From an uncultured Tenacibaculum sp. (GTDB lineage Bacteria; Bacteroidota; Bacteroidia; Flavobacteriales; Flavobacteriaceae), in contig CANNGJ010000012.1 of NCBI GenBank assembly GCA_947504185.1, forward strand, positions 1-64,000: DNA of 64,000 nt, read 5' to 3'. The notes beneath the pieces are model-generated. The model did no database searches, was not told the DNA's origin, and saw nothing but the letters and a program-made list of their open reading frames with translations. The position numbers were made by a program, and so were the translations under genes. The first letter of the stretch is position 1, and each line of letters opens with the position of its first letter. This document shows positions 16,707-26,302 of the stretch, in pieces.

Positions 16707-18143
16707 ATGAAAATAGTAAAACGATTTCTTAAGTTCATCATAATATTCATCGGCCTTTTTATATTGATTATTATTATTTCGGTGTTTTTAGACAAAAAAA
16801 ACACAAACTACTTAAAAGTTAAAAACATTAAATACGCTAATAATAATTCCTATCTAATTACCAATGCAAATATAATCCCAATGAATAAAGACACTGTTTT
16901 AGTTAATAAAATGGTGCATATAAAAGACGGTTTAATAAATAACATTGCTGATAACATTGAAGTTAAGGATATTGAAATTATTAATGCAAAAAACAAATAT
17001 CTATCTCCAGGCCTTATAGACATGCACGTTCATATATGGGATAGATATGAACTTGGCTTGTATTTATCTAATAGTATTACTACTGTTAGAAATTTATGGG
17101 GAATGCCAATGCATTTAAGAATCAAAAAAGACATAAACAATGATGAAATTATTTCTCCGATGTTCTTTACATCTGGACCAAAACTTACTGGACCAGAATT
17201 TATTGGAGATGATAATTTACAACTTATGAACCCTACCGATGCTAAAGAAAAAGTAATTTCATATAAAAAAAGAGGGTATGATTTTATTAAAACTTTCTAC
17301 AATTTAAATGAAGATATATTTGATGCTGTTGTTGAACAAGCAATGATTTCTGATATAGATATTGTTGCACACCCTTCTCAAAAAGTCCCTTATTCTTATC
17401 ATTTTAATTCACAAATAAAGTCTATAGAACATGTAGAGGACATTATTCAACAACCTTTAAAATATAACTTATCAGATACATTAAAACTAAAAGAAGTAAT
17501 TAACGATTTCTCTAAATCAAAGCATAGTTCTTTTAGTCCAACCTTAACCGTTTACAATAATATCTATCAAATACTTATTGACGATACTATTTTAGAATCT
17601 AAAAAACTAGATTTTATGAACCCTCTTATTAAAATAGTTGATAGTAAAGCTGAATTTGATAAATGGCATAATGCTAAATTAAGAGATTCTTCCATTGTAA
17701 AGAGAATAAAAAAACAGCATGACCTTCATGTTAAAATAATCAAAAAATTACACAAAAAAGGTGTTACTTTTATTTGTGGAACAGATGCTGGAATAGGAAT
17801 AACTCTACCTGGATTTTCAATTCATCAAGAGTTAGCTTTTTATAAAGATGCAGGACTTTCCAATTATGAAATACTAAAAACGGCTACAATAAACGCTTCA
17901 AGAACGCATAAAATCATGAATGAAATGGGTTCGATTGAAGTAGGGAAAATTGCAAACCTAATACTATTAGATGAGAATCCTTTATTGAGTTTATCTACAT
18001 TGAAAAATCCATCGATTGTATTCATAAAAGGAAGAAAATTGAATAGGCAAACGCTCCATAATTTTGAAAAACAGGCAAAAAACAGAAATGGTTTAATTGC
18101 ATCTGCTATTAGGTACTTAGAAAATTTAATATTTGAAAAGTAA
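16707..18143 (+). CDS. Membrane-anchored amidohydrolase-family protein
   Basis: A 478-residue protein with an N-terminal signal anchor (about 9-27) and an imidazolonepropionase-like amidohydrolase domain. The metal-site residues are H107 and H109 (DMHVHIWD), K195 (FIKTFYN), H222 (VAHPSQ), H242 (IEHVED) and D360 (GTDAGIG). The HxH pair falls at exactly the same residue numbers as in the homologue at 6263 when that is counted from its upstream start, which supports paralogy. It follows the LytTR gene by 84 bp on the same strand and may be in its operon. Substrate unknown; probably periplasmic. Confidence 0.85.
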   Translation: MKIVKRFLKFIIIFIGLFILIIIISVFLDKKNTNYLKVKNIKYANNNSYLITNANIIPMNKDTVLVNKMVHIKDGLINNIADNIEVKDIEIINAKNKYLSPGLIDMHVHIWDRYELGLYLSNSITTVRNLWGMPMHLRIKKDINNDEIISPMFFTSGPKLTGPEFIGDDNLQLMNPTDAKEKVISYKKRGYDFIKTFYNLNEDIFDAVVEQAMISDIDIVAHPSQKVPYSYHFNSQIKSIEHVEDIIQQPLKYNLSDTLKLKEVINDFSKSKHSSFSPTLTVYNNIYQILIDDTILESKKLDFMNPLIKIVDSKAEFDKWHNAKLRDSSIVKRIKKQHDLHVKIIKKLHKKGVTFICGTDAGIGITLPGFSIHQELAFYKDAGLSNYEILKTATINASRTHKIMNEMGSIEVGKIANLILLDENPLLSLSTLKNPSIVFIKGRKLNRQTLHNFEKQAKNRNGLIASAIRYLENLIFEK

Positions 18144-18233
18144 ATATCTTTCGTTAACTAGTTAGTAAAAGGCGCAAAACCTCTCTAATCTATTTAAACC
18201 CATTCTAAATATTTAATAAAAGAATTCGTAAAG

Positions 18234-18265
18234 TTTGTGCAACTAGCCTGTAGCCCTTAAATTTG
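18234..18265 (+). promoter_or_regulatory. sdhCAB promoter
   Basis: TTTG (18234-18237), a 20-bp spacer, and TAAATTTG (18258-18265) match the Bacteroidota consensus at both elements. The start of transcription would be about 20 bp before the sdhC ATG at 18295. Confidence 0.8.
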
Positions 18266-18294
18266 TGTTTATTATTTAATCAACAAACAAAATA

Positions 18295-18978
18295 ATGGGA
18301 TTATTAAAATCTTCTATCGGAAGAAAATTTGCCATGGCACTTTCGGCATTCTTCCTGATGTTTTTCTTATTACAACATTTTGCAATAAACATCACTTCTA
18401 TTTTTCCAGATAACGGAGCAACATTTAACAAACTATCTCATTTTATGGGCACCAATGGTTTGGTACAATATGTTATGCAACCTATCTTGATTTTTGGTGT
18501 AGTTTTTCACTTTGTAATGGGGTTCATCTTAGAACTAAAGAATAACAGTGCACGTAAAGTAAGTTATGCTAAAAATAACGGAGCTGCTAATTCTACTTGG
18601 ATGAGTAGAAATATGATTTATAGTGGAGCTGCAATTTTAGCATTTGTAATATTACACTTTATCGATTTTTGGTTTCCAGAAATTAACACCAAATTTATTC
18701 AAGGTGATTGGAGTGGGTTACACGATGGAGATTTTAGATATTTTCATGAGTTACAGCACAAATTTCAAAGCCACATTAGAACCATTGCATACGTTATCGC
18801 TTTTATCTTTTTAAGCCTACATTTAATGCATGGATTTAACTCTGCTTTCCAATCAGTTGGAGCAAATAATAAGTATACTAAAGGATTGAAAACTTTTGGT
18901 AAATTATATGCAATCTTAATTCCATTAGGATTTGTTTTTATTGCAGTATATCATCACCTTAAATACGTATTATCATAA
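18295..18978 (+). CDS. sdhC: Succinate dehydrogenase cytochrome b558-type subunit
   Basis: A 227-residue inner-membrane anchor with five hydrophobic segments, as in the single-subunit di-haem anchors (type B) of Bacteroidota succinate dehydrogenase/fumarate reductase. Membrane-embedded His residues available for haem include those in FLLQHFAIN, GVVFHFVMG, FVILHFIDFW and LSLHLMHGFN. It passes electrons from SdhB to menaquinone. It is the first gene of sdhCAB, with 3 bp separating it from sdhA, and follows a strong promoter. Confidence 0.93.
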   Translation: MGLLKSSIGRKFAMALSAFFLMFFLLQHFAINITSIFPDNGATFNKLSHFMGTNGLVQYVMQPILIFGVVFHFVMGFILELKNNSARKVSYAKNNGAANSTWMSRNMIYSGAAILAFVILHFIDFWFPEINTKFIQGDWSGLHDGDFRYFHELQHKFQSHIRTIAYVIAFIFLSLHLMHGFNSAFQSVGANNKYTKGLKTFGKLYAILIPLGFVFIAVYHHLKYVLS

Positions 18979-18981
18979 CTT

Positions 18982-20997
18982 ATGGCAACTTTAGACTCAA
19001 AAATTCCAAAAGGTCCATTAAAAGATAAATGGACAGATTATAAAGATCATATCGATTTGGTAAACCCTGCCAACAAGCGTTCAATCGACGTTATTGTAGT
19101 AGGTACAGGTTTAGCAGGTGGATCTGCTTCAGCAACTTTAGCTGAATTAGGATACAATGTAAAAGCATTTGCGTATCAAGATTCTCCTCGTAGAGCGCAC
19201 TCGATTGCTGCTCAAGGAGGAATTAATGCAGCAAAAAACTATCAAGGTGATGGTGATTCTTTTTACCGATTGTTTTACGATACCGTAAAAGGTGGAGATT
19301 ACCGTTCACGTGAAGCAAATGTTTATCGTTTAGCACAAGTATCAGCAAATATTATTGACCAATGTGTGGCTCAAGGAGTTCCTTTTGCACGTGATTATGG
19401 TGGTCAATTAGATAACCGTTCGTTTGGTGGTGTATTGGTTTCAAGAACTTTTTACGCTAAAGGACAAACAGGTCAACAATTATTATTAGGAGCGTATTCT
19501 GCAATGAACCGTCAAATTGCTCGTGGAAAGATTGAAATGTTCAATCGTCACGAAATGTTAGATGTTGTTATTGTTGATGGAAAAGCACGTGGTATTATTG
19601 CTCGTAACTTAGTTACTGGTGAAATTGAACGTCATTCTGCTCACGCAGTAGTTATTGCTTCTGGTGGATACGGAAATGTGTATTTCTTATCAACCAACGC
19701 AATGGGTTCAAATGCAACAGCTGTATGGAAAATTCATAAAAAAGGAGCATTTTTTGCTAACCCATGTTATACACAAATTCACCCAACTTGTATTCCTCGT
19801 TCAGGTGATTACCAATCGAAATTAACGTTGATGTCAGAATCATTACGTAATGATGGTCGTATTTGGGTTCCTAAAAGTATGGATGATGTAATGGCAATTA
19901 GAGAAGGTCGTAAGAAACCTACCGATTTGTCTGAAGATGAAAGAGATTATTACTTAGAAAGAAGATATCCTGCATTTGGTAACTTAGTACCTCGTGATGT
20001 TGCCTCTCGTGCAGCTAAAGAGCGTTGTGATGCTGGTTACGGGGTAAATGCAACTGGTGAAGCTGTTTATTTAGATTTTAAATCGGCAATTGAGCGTTAC
20101 GGAAAAGAACAAGCTAAATTAAAGCATGTTACAAATCCAACTGCAAAAGAAATATATGATTTAGGAAAAGCTATCGTAGAAGCAAAATACGGTAACTTAT
20201 TCCAAATGTATGAGAAGATTGTTGATGACAATCCATACGAAACTCCAATGATGATTTATCCTGCAACGCACTATACAATGGGTGGTGTTTGGGTTGATTA
20301 CAACTTAATGACAACGGTTAACGGATTATACTGTATCGGTGAAGCAAACTTCTCTGATCACGGTGCTAACCGTTTAGGGGCTTCTGCCTTAATGCAAGGT
20401 TTAGCTGATGGTTATTTCGTGTTACCATATACTATTGGAGATTATTTATCTGACGATATTCGTACAGGAAAAATACCAACAGATACTAAAGAATTTGATG
20501 AGGCTGAAAAAGAAGTAACTGAGCGTATCAACTTCTTCGTTAACAATAAAGGAGAACATTCAGTAGATTATTACCACAAGAAGTTAGGAAAAATCATGTG
20601 GGAAAAATGTGGAATGGCACGTAACGAACAAGGTTTAAAAGAAGCTATGGCTGAAATTAAAGCTTTACGTGAAGATTTCTGGAAAAACGTAACTGTTCCT
20701 GGAGATGCTAACGAAATGAATCCTGAATTAGAAAAAGCAGGTCGTGTAGCAGATTTCCTAGAATTAGGTGAATTATTTGCTAAGGATGCATTAAATAGAA
20801 ACGAATCTTGTGGAGGTCACTTTAGAGAAGAATCTGTTGAATTAGACGGATTACAAAAAGGAGAAGCAAAACGTAACGATGAAGATTACGCGTATGTAGC
20901 TGCTTGGGAATATAAAGGGGAACCTGCTGATGCAGTTTTACATAAAGAAGAATTAGAGTTTAACGATATTGAATTAAAACAACGTTCATACAAATAA
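18982..20997 (+). CDS. sdhA: Succinate dehydrogenase flavoprotein subunit
   Basis: A 671-residue FAD subunit that oxidises succinate to fumarate in the TCA cycle, on the cytoplasmic face of the inner membrane. The dinucleotide motif [10 protein letters not shown] (41-50) binds FAD and H73 ([10 protein letters not shown]) is the expected covalent flavin ligand. The capping-domain region [12 protein letters not shown] and the catalytic stretch with [10 protein letters not shown] are present. The length matches the long Bacteroidota/epsilon type. Codon use favours GGT, CGT and GTA, as expected for a highly expressed gene. Confidence 0.97.
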   Translation: MATLDSKIPKGPLKDKWTDYKDHIDLVNPANKRSIDVIVVGTGLAGGSASATLAELGYNVKAFAYQDSPRRAHSIAAQGGINAAKNYQGDGDSFYRLFYDTVKGGDYRSREANVYRLAQVSANIIDQCVAQGVPFARDYGGQLDNRSFGGVLVSRTFYAKGQTGQQLLLGAYSAMNRQIARGKIEMFNRHEMLDVVIVDGKARGIIARNLVTGEIERHSAHAVVIASGGYGNVYFLSTNAMGSNATAVWKIHKKGAFFANPCYTQIHPTCIPRSGDYQSKLTLMSESLRNDGRIWVPKSMDDVMAIREGRKKPTDLSEDERDYYLERRYPAFGNLVPRDVASRAAKERCDAGYGVNATGEAVYLDFKSAIERYGKEQAKLKHVTNPTAKEIYDLGKAIVEAKYGNLFQMYEKIVDDNPYETPMMIYPATHYTMGGVWVDYNLMTTVNGLYCIGEANFSDHGANRLGASALMQGLADGYFVLPYTIGDYLSDDIRTGKIPTDTKEFDEAEKEVTERINFFVNNKGEHSVDYYHKKLGKIMWEKCGMARNEQGLKEAMAEIKALREDFWKNVTVPGDANEMNPELEKAGRVADFLELGELFAKDALNRNESCGGHFREESVELDGLQKGEAKRNDEDYAYVAAWEYKGEPADAVLHKEELEFNDIELKQRSYK

Positions 20998-21005
20998 GAA
21001 AAGAT

Positions 21006-21761
21006 ATGAGTAACATGAATCTTACGCTAAGCATTTGGAGACAAAAAGGAGCGAACGATAAAGGGAAAATGGTAGACTATAAAGTTACCGATATTTCTGA
21101 ACATATGTCTTTCTTAGAAATGATGGACGTATTAAACGAACAATTAATTAATCAAGGTGAAGAGCCTGTAGCTTTTGATCATGATTGTCGTGAAGGAATT
21201 TGCGGTATGTGTTCAATGTATATTAATGGTGAAGCTCATGGACCAGATCGTGGTGTAACTACATGTCAGTTACACATGCGTATGTTTAAGGATGGTGATA
21301 CAATTACAATTGAACCATTTAGAGCAGCTGCATTTCCTGTAATTAAAGATTTAGTAGTTGATAGAACTTCTTTTGAAAGAATTCAACAAGCTGGTGGATA
21401 TATTTCTGTAAATACTTCTGGTAATACACAAGATGCAAATGCAATCTTAATTCCAAAAGAAGATGCTGATAAAGCAATGGATGCAGCAACTTGTATTGGT
21501 TGTGGAGCTTGTGTTGCTACTTGTAAAAACTCTTCTGCAATGTTATTTGTTGGAGCAAAAGTATCTCAATATGCTTTGTTACCTCAAGGACAAGTAGAAG
21601 CTACTGATCGTGTTTTAAACATGGTGAAGCAAATGGATGAAGAAGGTTTTGGTAACTGTACCAATACTGGAGCTTGTGAGATTGAATGTCCAAAAGGAAT
21701 TTCTTTAGAAAACATTGCTCGTATGAATACTGAGTTTATGAAAGCTAGTTTAAAAGGATAA
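21006..21761 (+). CDS. sdhB: Succinate dehydrogenase iron-sulfur subunit
   Basis: A 251-residue protein with a plant-type [2Fe-2S] site (CREGICGMC, then a distal Cys in TTCQLH), followed by two cysteine groups for the [4Fe-4S] and [3Fe-4S] clusters ([11 protein letters not shown] and [12 protein letters not shown]). It carries electrons from SdhA to the haem anchor SdhC. It ends the sdhCAB operon, 8 bp after sdhA, and is followed by a bidirectional terminator. Confidence 0.97.
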   Translation: MSNMNLTLSIWRQKGANDKGKMVDYKVTDISEHMSFLEMMDVLNEQLINQGEEPVAFDHDCREGICGMCSMYINGEAHGPDRGVTTCQLHMRMFKDGDTITIEPFRAAAFPVIKDLVVDRTSFERIQQAGGYISVNTSGNTQDANAILIPKEDADKAMDAATCIGCGACVATCKNSSAMLFVGAKVSQYALLPQGQVEATDRVLNMVKQMDEEGFGNCTNTGACEIECPKGISLENIARMNTEFMKASLKG

Positions 21762-21784
21762 AATCCTTTTTTTATATAAAATTA

Positions 21785-21817
21785 AAAACCGAGTTCTTAA
21801 GAACTCGGTTTTTTTCA
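21785..21817. terminator. Bidirectional terminator after sdhB
   Basis: A long near-perfect inverted repeat (AACCGAGTTC / GAACTCGGTT) with a TTAA centre, A-tract on the left and T-tract on the right. It lies between convergent sdhB and the DUF1573 gene. Confidence 0.88.
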
Positions 21818-21827
21818 TTTGTATTTC

Positions 21828-22214
21828 TTATACTTTTTCTTTTGAAACACTTTTCTTATTAACAAAGCCTTTAATTTTCAACATTTTTCGAGATGTCTTT
21901 GCATTAGAAATAATCGTAACTGCTTTTGAAAACCCACCAATTCTTTTAGTGTCATAAGAAACTTCTATTTGTCCTTTTTCTCCCGGCATAATTGGTTTTT
22001 CTGGTTTCTTTGGAATGGCACATCCGCAAGTAGATTTTATGTCTTTAATAACTAATGGAGCATTACCTACATTGGTAAATTCGAAGATTCGTGTTCCATC
22101 AGATCCTTGATTAATTTTACCGTAATCTATTGATGCTGTTTCAAATTTGAATTCTTGCCCATTAACGGCAATTGTTATGAAGCAAATAACTATAAATGAT
22201 ACTAATGTTTTCAT
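21828..22214 (-). CDS. DUF1573-domain secreted protein
   Basis: A 128-residue exported protein: signal peptide (MKTLVSFIVICFITIAVNGQ) and one DUF1573/ASH-like beta-sandwich domain. Family hallmarks are IDYGKINQGSDGTRIFEFTN, the STCGCAIP cysteine motif and PGEKGQIEVSYDT. The role of the family is not established. It closes the minus-strand group with the TPR, lipoprotein and thioredoxin-like genes; the gap to the TPR gene is 21 bp. Confidence 0.88.
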   Translation of the reverse strand: MKTLVSFIVICFITIAVNGQEFKFETASIDYGKINQGSDGTRIFEFTNVGNAPLVIKDIKSTCGCAIPKKPEKPIMPGEKGQIEVSYDTKRIGGFSKAVTIISNAKTSRKMLKIKGFVNKKSVSKEKV

Positions 22215-22235
22215 ATTACATGTTTTTAGGTTTAT

Positions 22236-23054
22236 TTAAATCTTATTTTCTATTCTTCTTTCTTTTATTTCCTCCGGATATACTCTAAAGCATAAATAAC
22301 CATAACGCATTCGATAAGGTTCTTTAAGTTTCTCTAAAGCTTTTTTATATGCATTTTGTGCTTTAGTAGTTTTTAAAACTCCATCATAGGCTAAGCCTAG
22401 ATAATAATATATTTCAGCTAACTCAGTATTTGTTTCTAATTGTTTGTTCAAAACTTCTATCGCTTTGTTATACTGGGTATCTTTTACATATAACATTCCT
22501 AAAATATAATAATCAAGCAGCCCAAATTCCATTTCTTTCTCATAACTATCAATACATTTTTCAACTGTTGAAATCGCCTTTTTTAAATCTCCTTGTTTTG
22601 CATACGACATCCCTAAAAGCAAACGCATATCCATATCACCTCCAGGGGTTAATTCGTTATGATAAGCATTTGGTAAGGCATAGTATGTTTCTAAATCTTC
22701 AATACATTTTTTATAATTTCTATTAGCAAAATACCAATAGGCTCTATAAGGTATATGATTTTCTGGCTCAAGATTAACTGCTTTATTTAATATTCGAAGT
22801 CCTTCAAGAATAAAACCTCTCTTAAAATAAGGCACCGATTTTTCTTTATATGCCCAAGCATAATTAGGGCTTAAAGAAGTTATTGAATCAAATAAAACCT
22901 GTGACTCTTTACTTCCTTGTTTGTAGTTTCTAGTTGTTTCTCCTAATCTACACGCTTTTCGCTCGTTACTTCCTTTAGGATACAATAAACAATTTCCTTG
23001 TCCATAAGTATAAACAGAGAAAGCAAAAGTTATAAGTACAATTATTTTTTTCAT
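22236..23054 (-). CDS. Secreted tetratricopeptide-repeat protein
   Basis: A 272-residue exported protein with a signal peptide (MKKIIVLITFAFSVYTYG, then QG). Several TPR helices follow, for example LLGMSYAKQGDLKKAISTVEK, YYILGMLYVKDTQYNKAIEV and YYYLGLAYDGVLKTTKAQNA. It is likely a periplasmic scaffold for protein-protein contact. Its ATG overlaps the stop of the upstream lipoprotein gene by 4 bp (ATGA), so translation is coupled. Confidence 0.85.
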   Translation of the reverse strand: MKKIIVLITFAFSVYTYGQGNCLLYPKGSNERKACRLGETTRNYKQGSKESQVLFDSITSLSPNYAWAYKEKSVPYFKRGFILEGLRILNKAVNLEPENHIPYRAYWYFANRNYKKCIEDLETYYALPNAYHNELTPGGDMDMRLLLGMSYAKQGDLKKAISTVEKCIDSYEKEMEFGLLDYYILGMLYVKDTQYNKAIEVLNKQLETNTELAEIYYYLGLAYDGVLKTTKAQNAYKKALEKLKEPYRMRYGYLCFRVYPEEIKERRIENKI

Positions 23055-23545
23055 GATTTTACAATTTCCCCATTTATAAGTTTTACAATTAAAAAAGTAT
23101 ATCCGTCATAGCTTTTATCGTTATACTTAACATGATTCCATCCTTTTAAACTCTTTGTAAGTGAAATAATATGATCTACTAACTCTTCATTACACGAGGT
23201 TTCTTTAAAATTATCATCAACTATTTGATACCTAAATCTACCTGTTTCATTTTTACAGTTTACAGCAAATCGTATAAAAAAATAACCACTAAAATTTTTA
23301 AAGATAGATTTAAATTGATACTGATTTATTAATTCAGTTTCTAAAGCTTTACTACTTCCTGTATATTGAACTTTACTTCTACTATGAAAAACTTTAGTTG
23401 AATCACAAAATGCAAAATCTGAATTGTCTTTCTTTGGATTGAAAAAAGTATCACCAATATGCTCGTTGTACTTTTTTATTTTTTTCTTTTCTGATGTACA
23501 AGTAATAGCACTAAATACTAGAAGCATATATATCACATGTTTCAT
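23051..23545 (-). CDS. Hypothetical exported protein (possible lipoprotein)
   Basis: A 164-residue protein with a short hydrophobic N-terminus ending SAITC (Cys 16), an atypical lipobox. The mature part is soluble and has no motif I recognise; FSGYFFIRFAVNCKNETGRFRYQIVD is followed by ITSLTKSLKGWN-like text, which resembles the conserved core of small TonB-C-like domains (gain of a transferred residue pattern F-I-R-F-x-V-N-C). That similarity is weak. It is coupled at both ends: TAATG with the thioredoxin-like gene and ATGA with the TPR gene. Confidence 0.65.
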   Translation of the reverse strand: MKHVIYMLLVFSAITCTSEKKKIKKYNEHIGDTFFNPKKDNSDFAFCDSTKVFHSRSKVQYTGSSKALETELINQYQFKSIFKNFSGYFFIRFAVNCKNETGRFRYQIVDDNFKETSCNEELVDHIISLTKSLKGWNHVKYNDKSYDGYTFLIVKLINGEIVKS

Positions 23546-24429
23546 TACAACTCTTTTTTAATTTTCTCAATCATTTCTATAGCATTTTTATCGTTCGATT
23601 TTAACACCAATACTTTATCATAATTTTTTAATGAGTTTTCATAATCTTTTATAGTATAATAAGCTTCGGCTAAACTGTCAAAAACATTGTACTTATATGG
23701 ATACATTTTAGTGTTTAATTTAAATACAAATAGTGCTTTTTCAATGTTACCTGATCTAAGTAATTTATATCCAAAAGTGTTTAATTCTCTACTCCCTTTT
23801 GTGAATTCAGCAAATGAAACTATAAGTTTTTGTTCATCTTTTACTAGCTCTTCTAATGTTTTCTCTTCCATTAATTTATTTAAACGCTCTACAACTATAT
23901 ACTGTGGTCTGTATTTTTTACCATTAATAATTGTTAACATATCTCTTTCAAAATCTTGTTTTGGGTATTCAACAATTCTACCAATTTCTTTATTATTTTT
24001 ATAAAAAATGAACGTAGGAACTCTGTGAATATTCAACCCTTTTTCTTCTCCATTTGGAGATGATTTATAAGCGTCTTTTTTTCTATCAACAGCTATAGCC
24101 TCTAACTGGTTTTCTTCAAAACCTACTTCGTCAATTACTTTATAAAATTTTGGTAGTTCTCGTCTACTATCACCACACCAAGTACCGTAAAAGGCTTTTA
24201 TTTTATAATTTTTAAGTGAGTCTTTTAATCGATGAATTATCTTATCGTTAGTAATGTAGTTTTCATAGTTTTTATCAAACCAAGAAAAATCTTTACTTTC
24301 AAAAGCTTTCTTGTTCGTTTTTCCTAACAGCATAAGTTTACCTTTACTGTCTTCTGAAGTTTGATTTATTTGTTGTCCAGAAACAAAATAACTGACAAAT
24401 AGAAAGGTGATAATTAGTTGTTTTTTCAT
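23545..24429 (-). CDS. Secreted monothiol thioredoxin-fold protein with TPR tail
   Basis: A 294-residue exported protein. After a signal peptide (about 1-18) comes a thioredoxin-like domain with FYGTWCGDSRRELPKF, where the usual CxxC is reduced to one cysteine (C85, CGDS), and the cis-proline region IHRVPTFIFYKN. The last 60 residues form TPR-like helices (LAEAYYTIKDYENSLKNYDK). The single Cys suggests a monothiol or binding role rather than disulfide exchange. It is the first gene of the four-gene minus-strand group and is divergent from a LytS/LytTR pair. Confidence 0.8.
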   Translation of the reverse strand: MKKQLIITFLFVSYFVSGQQINQTSEDSKGKLMLLGKTNKKAFESKDFSWFDKNYENYITNDKIIHRLKDSLKNYKIKAFYGTWCGDSRRELPKFYKVIDEVGFEENQLEAIAVDRKKDAYKSSPNGEEKGLNIHRVPTFIFYKNNKEIGRIVEYPKQDFERDMLTIINGKKYRPQYIVVERLNKLMEEKTLEELVKDEQKLIVSFAEFTKGSRELNTFGYKLLRSGNIEKALFVFKLNTKMYPYKYNVFDSLAEAYYTIKDYENSLKNYDKVLVLKSNDKNAIEMIEKIKKEL

Positions 24430-24518
24430 TTTTTAAAAGATTTATACTCGAATGTACTGGATAACTATTCTTTTAAAAAATTGAAAGTATATACCACCTA
24501 AAAACAAGTACCAACAAC

Positions 24519-24536
24519 ATAGTTTAAATAAACTAT
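24519..24536. promoter_or_regulatory. Palindrome in divergent region
   Basis: ATAGTTTA (24519-24526), AA, TAAACTAT (24529-24536): a perfect 8-bp inverted repeat between the thioredoxin-like operon and the LytS gene. Candidate operator for either direction. Confidence 0.35.
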
Positions 24537-24541
24537 AGTAG

Positions 24542-24569
24542 TTCGTACCGATGAAATTACCTTTCGTAC
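24542..24569. promoter_or_regulatory. Direct repeat TTCGTAC x2, candidate LytTR binding site
   Basis: TTCGTAC occurs at 24542-24548 and 24563-24569, starts 21 bp apart, about two helical turns. LytTR regulators typically bind two direct repeats with such phasing. It lies 46 bp upstream of the LytS-like start and also upstream of the divergent thioredoxin-like operon. Confidence 0.45.
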
Positions 24570-24614
24570 TTATTATTTTGTTGAATGATGGATTTTTAGT
24601 TACTTACAAAAACA

Positions 24615-25586
24615 ATGATTAGACTAGATAGAAAACGCAGCACAGAGATCTTAATTCACATCCTTTTTTGGGTGTTATTTACATTTGTGTCACTATTTGT
24701 TTTTACGCGCTACTATTGGGCTGAAAATCCGTTTTTACAGTATTTTTTTATTCTTGTAGTTATTGTTTATACTAATAATCAAATTTTGCTGCCTTTTTTT
24801 GTCAAAAAGAAATGGTATGCAATGTATGCCCTAATTTTTATTCTTATTTCTTTTTTAGCAACACAATTATATTGTAATGTTTTTGCTCTCTGTGGCTGCT
24901 CTATAATGAAATGTTTAAGTGATTATTTATGGCAAACTTTAACTCCATTATTATTTTTCTCTTTTATATGGATGCTTTTTAGATATATAGATCAGTCTGA
25001 AGCAGTACAAAAAGCTCAACAAGAAAAAACGGAAATGGAGTTGAAATTTCTAAAATCACAAATAAATCCACATGTTTTATTCAATAATTTAAATACTATC
25101 TATTCATATTCAATTGAAAAACCAACCAAAGCACCAGACTTAATTTTAAAGCTATCTGATAATTTAAAGCATGTTTTATATGAAAGTAATAGTGACAAAG
25201 TAGCTTTAAATAAAGAATTTCAGTTTATTGATAATTATATTGCTTTTCAAAAAATTAGAACAGAAGGGATTAAAAAAATAAATTATAATACATCTATTGA
25301 TAAACAAGCTTATTCAGTAGCACCTTTATTATTAATTACTATTATTGAAAATGCCTTTAAACATAGTACTGTTAATAGCGCAATTAATATTAATATTAAA
25401 ACTGAAAACAATACTTTAACTTGTATTTGCACAAATCATTTTGATAAACAAACTGTTAAAAACGCTAATACTATAGGGTTAGATAATTTAAAAAAACGTT
25501 TGAACCTTCTATATGAAAACAAATATGAATTAATCATTAATTCTACTGATGTTTACAGTGTAACTTTAATTTTAAACTTATCTTAA
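24615..25586 (+). CDS. LytS-like sensor histidine kinase
   Basis: A 323-residue membrane kinase of the His_kinase (PF06580) class. Four hydrophobic segments (about 12-31, 42-60, 68-84 and 108-122) are followed by the phospho-acceptor H153 (INPHVLFNNLNTIY) and the N-box IIENAFKHS. A cysteine-rich segment (CNVFALCGCSIMKC, 87-100) sits between membrane segments 3 and 4 and might sense redox or metal; this is speculation. It is followed after 7 bp by its response regulator. Confidence 0.9.
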   Translation: MIRLDRKRSTEILIHILFWVLFTFVSLFVFTRYYWAENPFLQYFFILVVIVYTNNQILLPFFVKKKWYAMYALIFILISFLATQLYCNVFALCGCSIMKCLSDYLWQTLTPLLFFSFIWMLFRYIDQSEAVQKAQQEKTEMELKFLKSQINPHVLFNNLNTIYSYSIEKPTKAPDLILKLSDNLKHVLYESNSDKVALNKEFQFIDNYIAFQKIRTEGIKKINYNTSIDKQAYSVAPLLLITIIENAFKHSTVNSAININIKTENNTLTCICTNHFDKQTVKNANTIGLDNLKKRLNLLYENKYELIINSTDVYSVTLILNLS

Positions 25587-25593
25587 AAAGGTT

Positions 25594-26268
25594 ATGAATT
25601 GTATTATTATTGAAGATGAACTTCCTGCACAAAATATCCTAAAAAATTATATCGGTAAAATCCCTGATTTAACCCTTATTGATGCTTTTCAAACAGCTAC
25701 AAATGCTAATGCTTTTTTTAAGGAGCATACAGTTGATTTAGTTTTCCTAGATATTAATCTTCCAGACATTTCTGGATTAGACTTTATAAAAACTGTAAAA
25801 AATCCACCTAGAATAATAATAACTACTGCATATTCAGATTATGCTGTTTCAAGTTTTGAGTTAGATACTATAGTTGATTATTTAGTAAAGCCTTTTTCTT
25901 TTGATCGTTTTTTAAAAGCAATTAAAAAAACAGAAAAACAGGTAAATAATTCAATTAAAACAGAAAAAGAAACTTTACTATTAAATGTAGATAAAACAAT
26001 ACATAAAATTTATCTCGATGATATTTTATACCTAGAGTCTGACAGGAATTATATTACTTTTTTTACTAAAAACAAAAAACTAACAATTATTGATTCTTTA
26101 AAGAAGTGGGAAGAATCATTAAATAAAAAAGGATTTGTACAAATACATAAATCCTATATTGTAAATAGTAAAAAGATAGAAAAGTTTACTGGAACCTATG
26201 TTGTTATTTTCAATCAAAAAATTCCAATAGGAAGAACCTATAAAATAAAAACAAAGGCGAACTTATAA
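25594..26268 (+). CDS. LytTR-family response regulator
   Basis: A 224-residue regulator. The receiver has IEDE near residues 6-9, phospho-acceptor D53 (FLDINLP) and the conserved Lys in YLVKPFSF. The C-terminal LytTR domain includes YLDDILYLESDRNYITFF and FVQIHKSYIVNSKKI. It pairs with the LytS-like kinase directly upstream and ends at a strong terminator. The phased repeat upstream of the kinase is a plausible autoregulatory site. Confidence 0.92.
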   Translation: MNCIIIEDELPAQNILKNYIGKIPDLTLIDAFQTATNANAFFKEHTVDLVFLDINLPDISGLDFIKTVKNPPRIIITTAYSDYAVSSFELDTIVDYLVKPFSFDRFLKAIKKTEKQVNNSIKTEKETLLLNVDKTIHKIYLDDILYLESDRNYITFFTKNKKLTIIDSLKKWEESLNKKGFVQIHKSYIVNSKKIEKFTGTYVVIFNQKIPIGRTYKIKTKANL

Positions 26269-26286
26269 GTTCGCCTTTGTTTTTAT
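26249..26286. terminator. Intrinsic terminator after LytTR gene
   Basis: A 13-15 bp stem (ACAAAGGCGAACTTA / TAAGTTCGCCTTTGT, 26251-26280) followed by T. The left arm lies in the last codons of the LytTR gene. It can also end the convergent endonuclease gene. Confidence 0.88.
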
Positions 26287-26302
26287 TTATAAATCATTAT
26301 GA

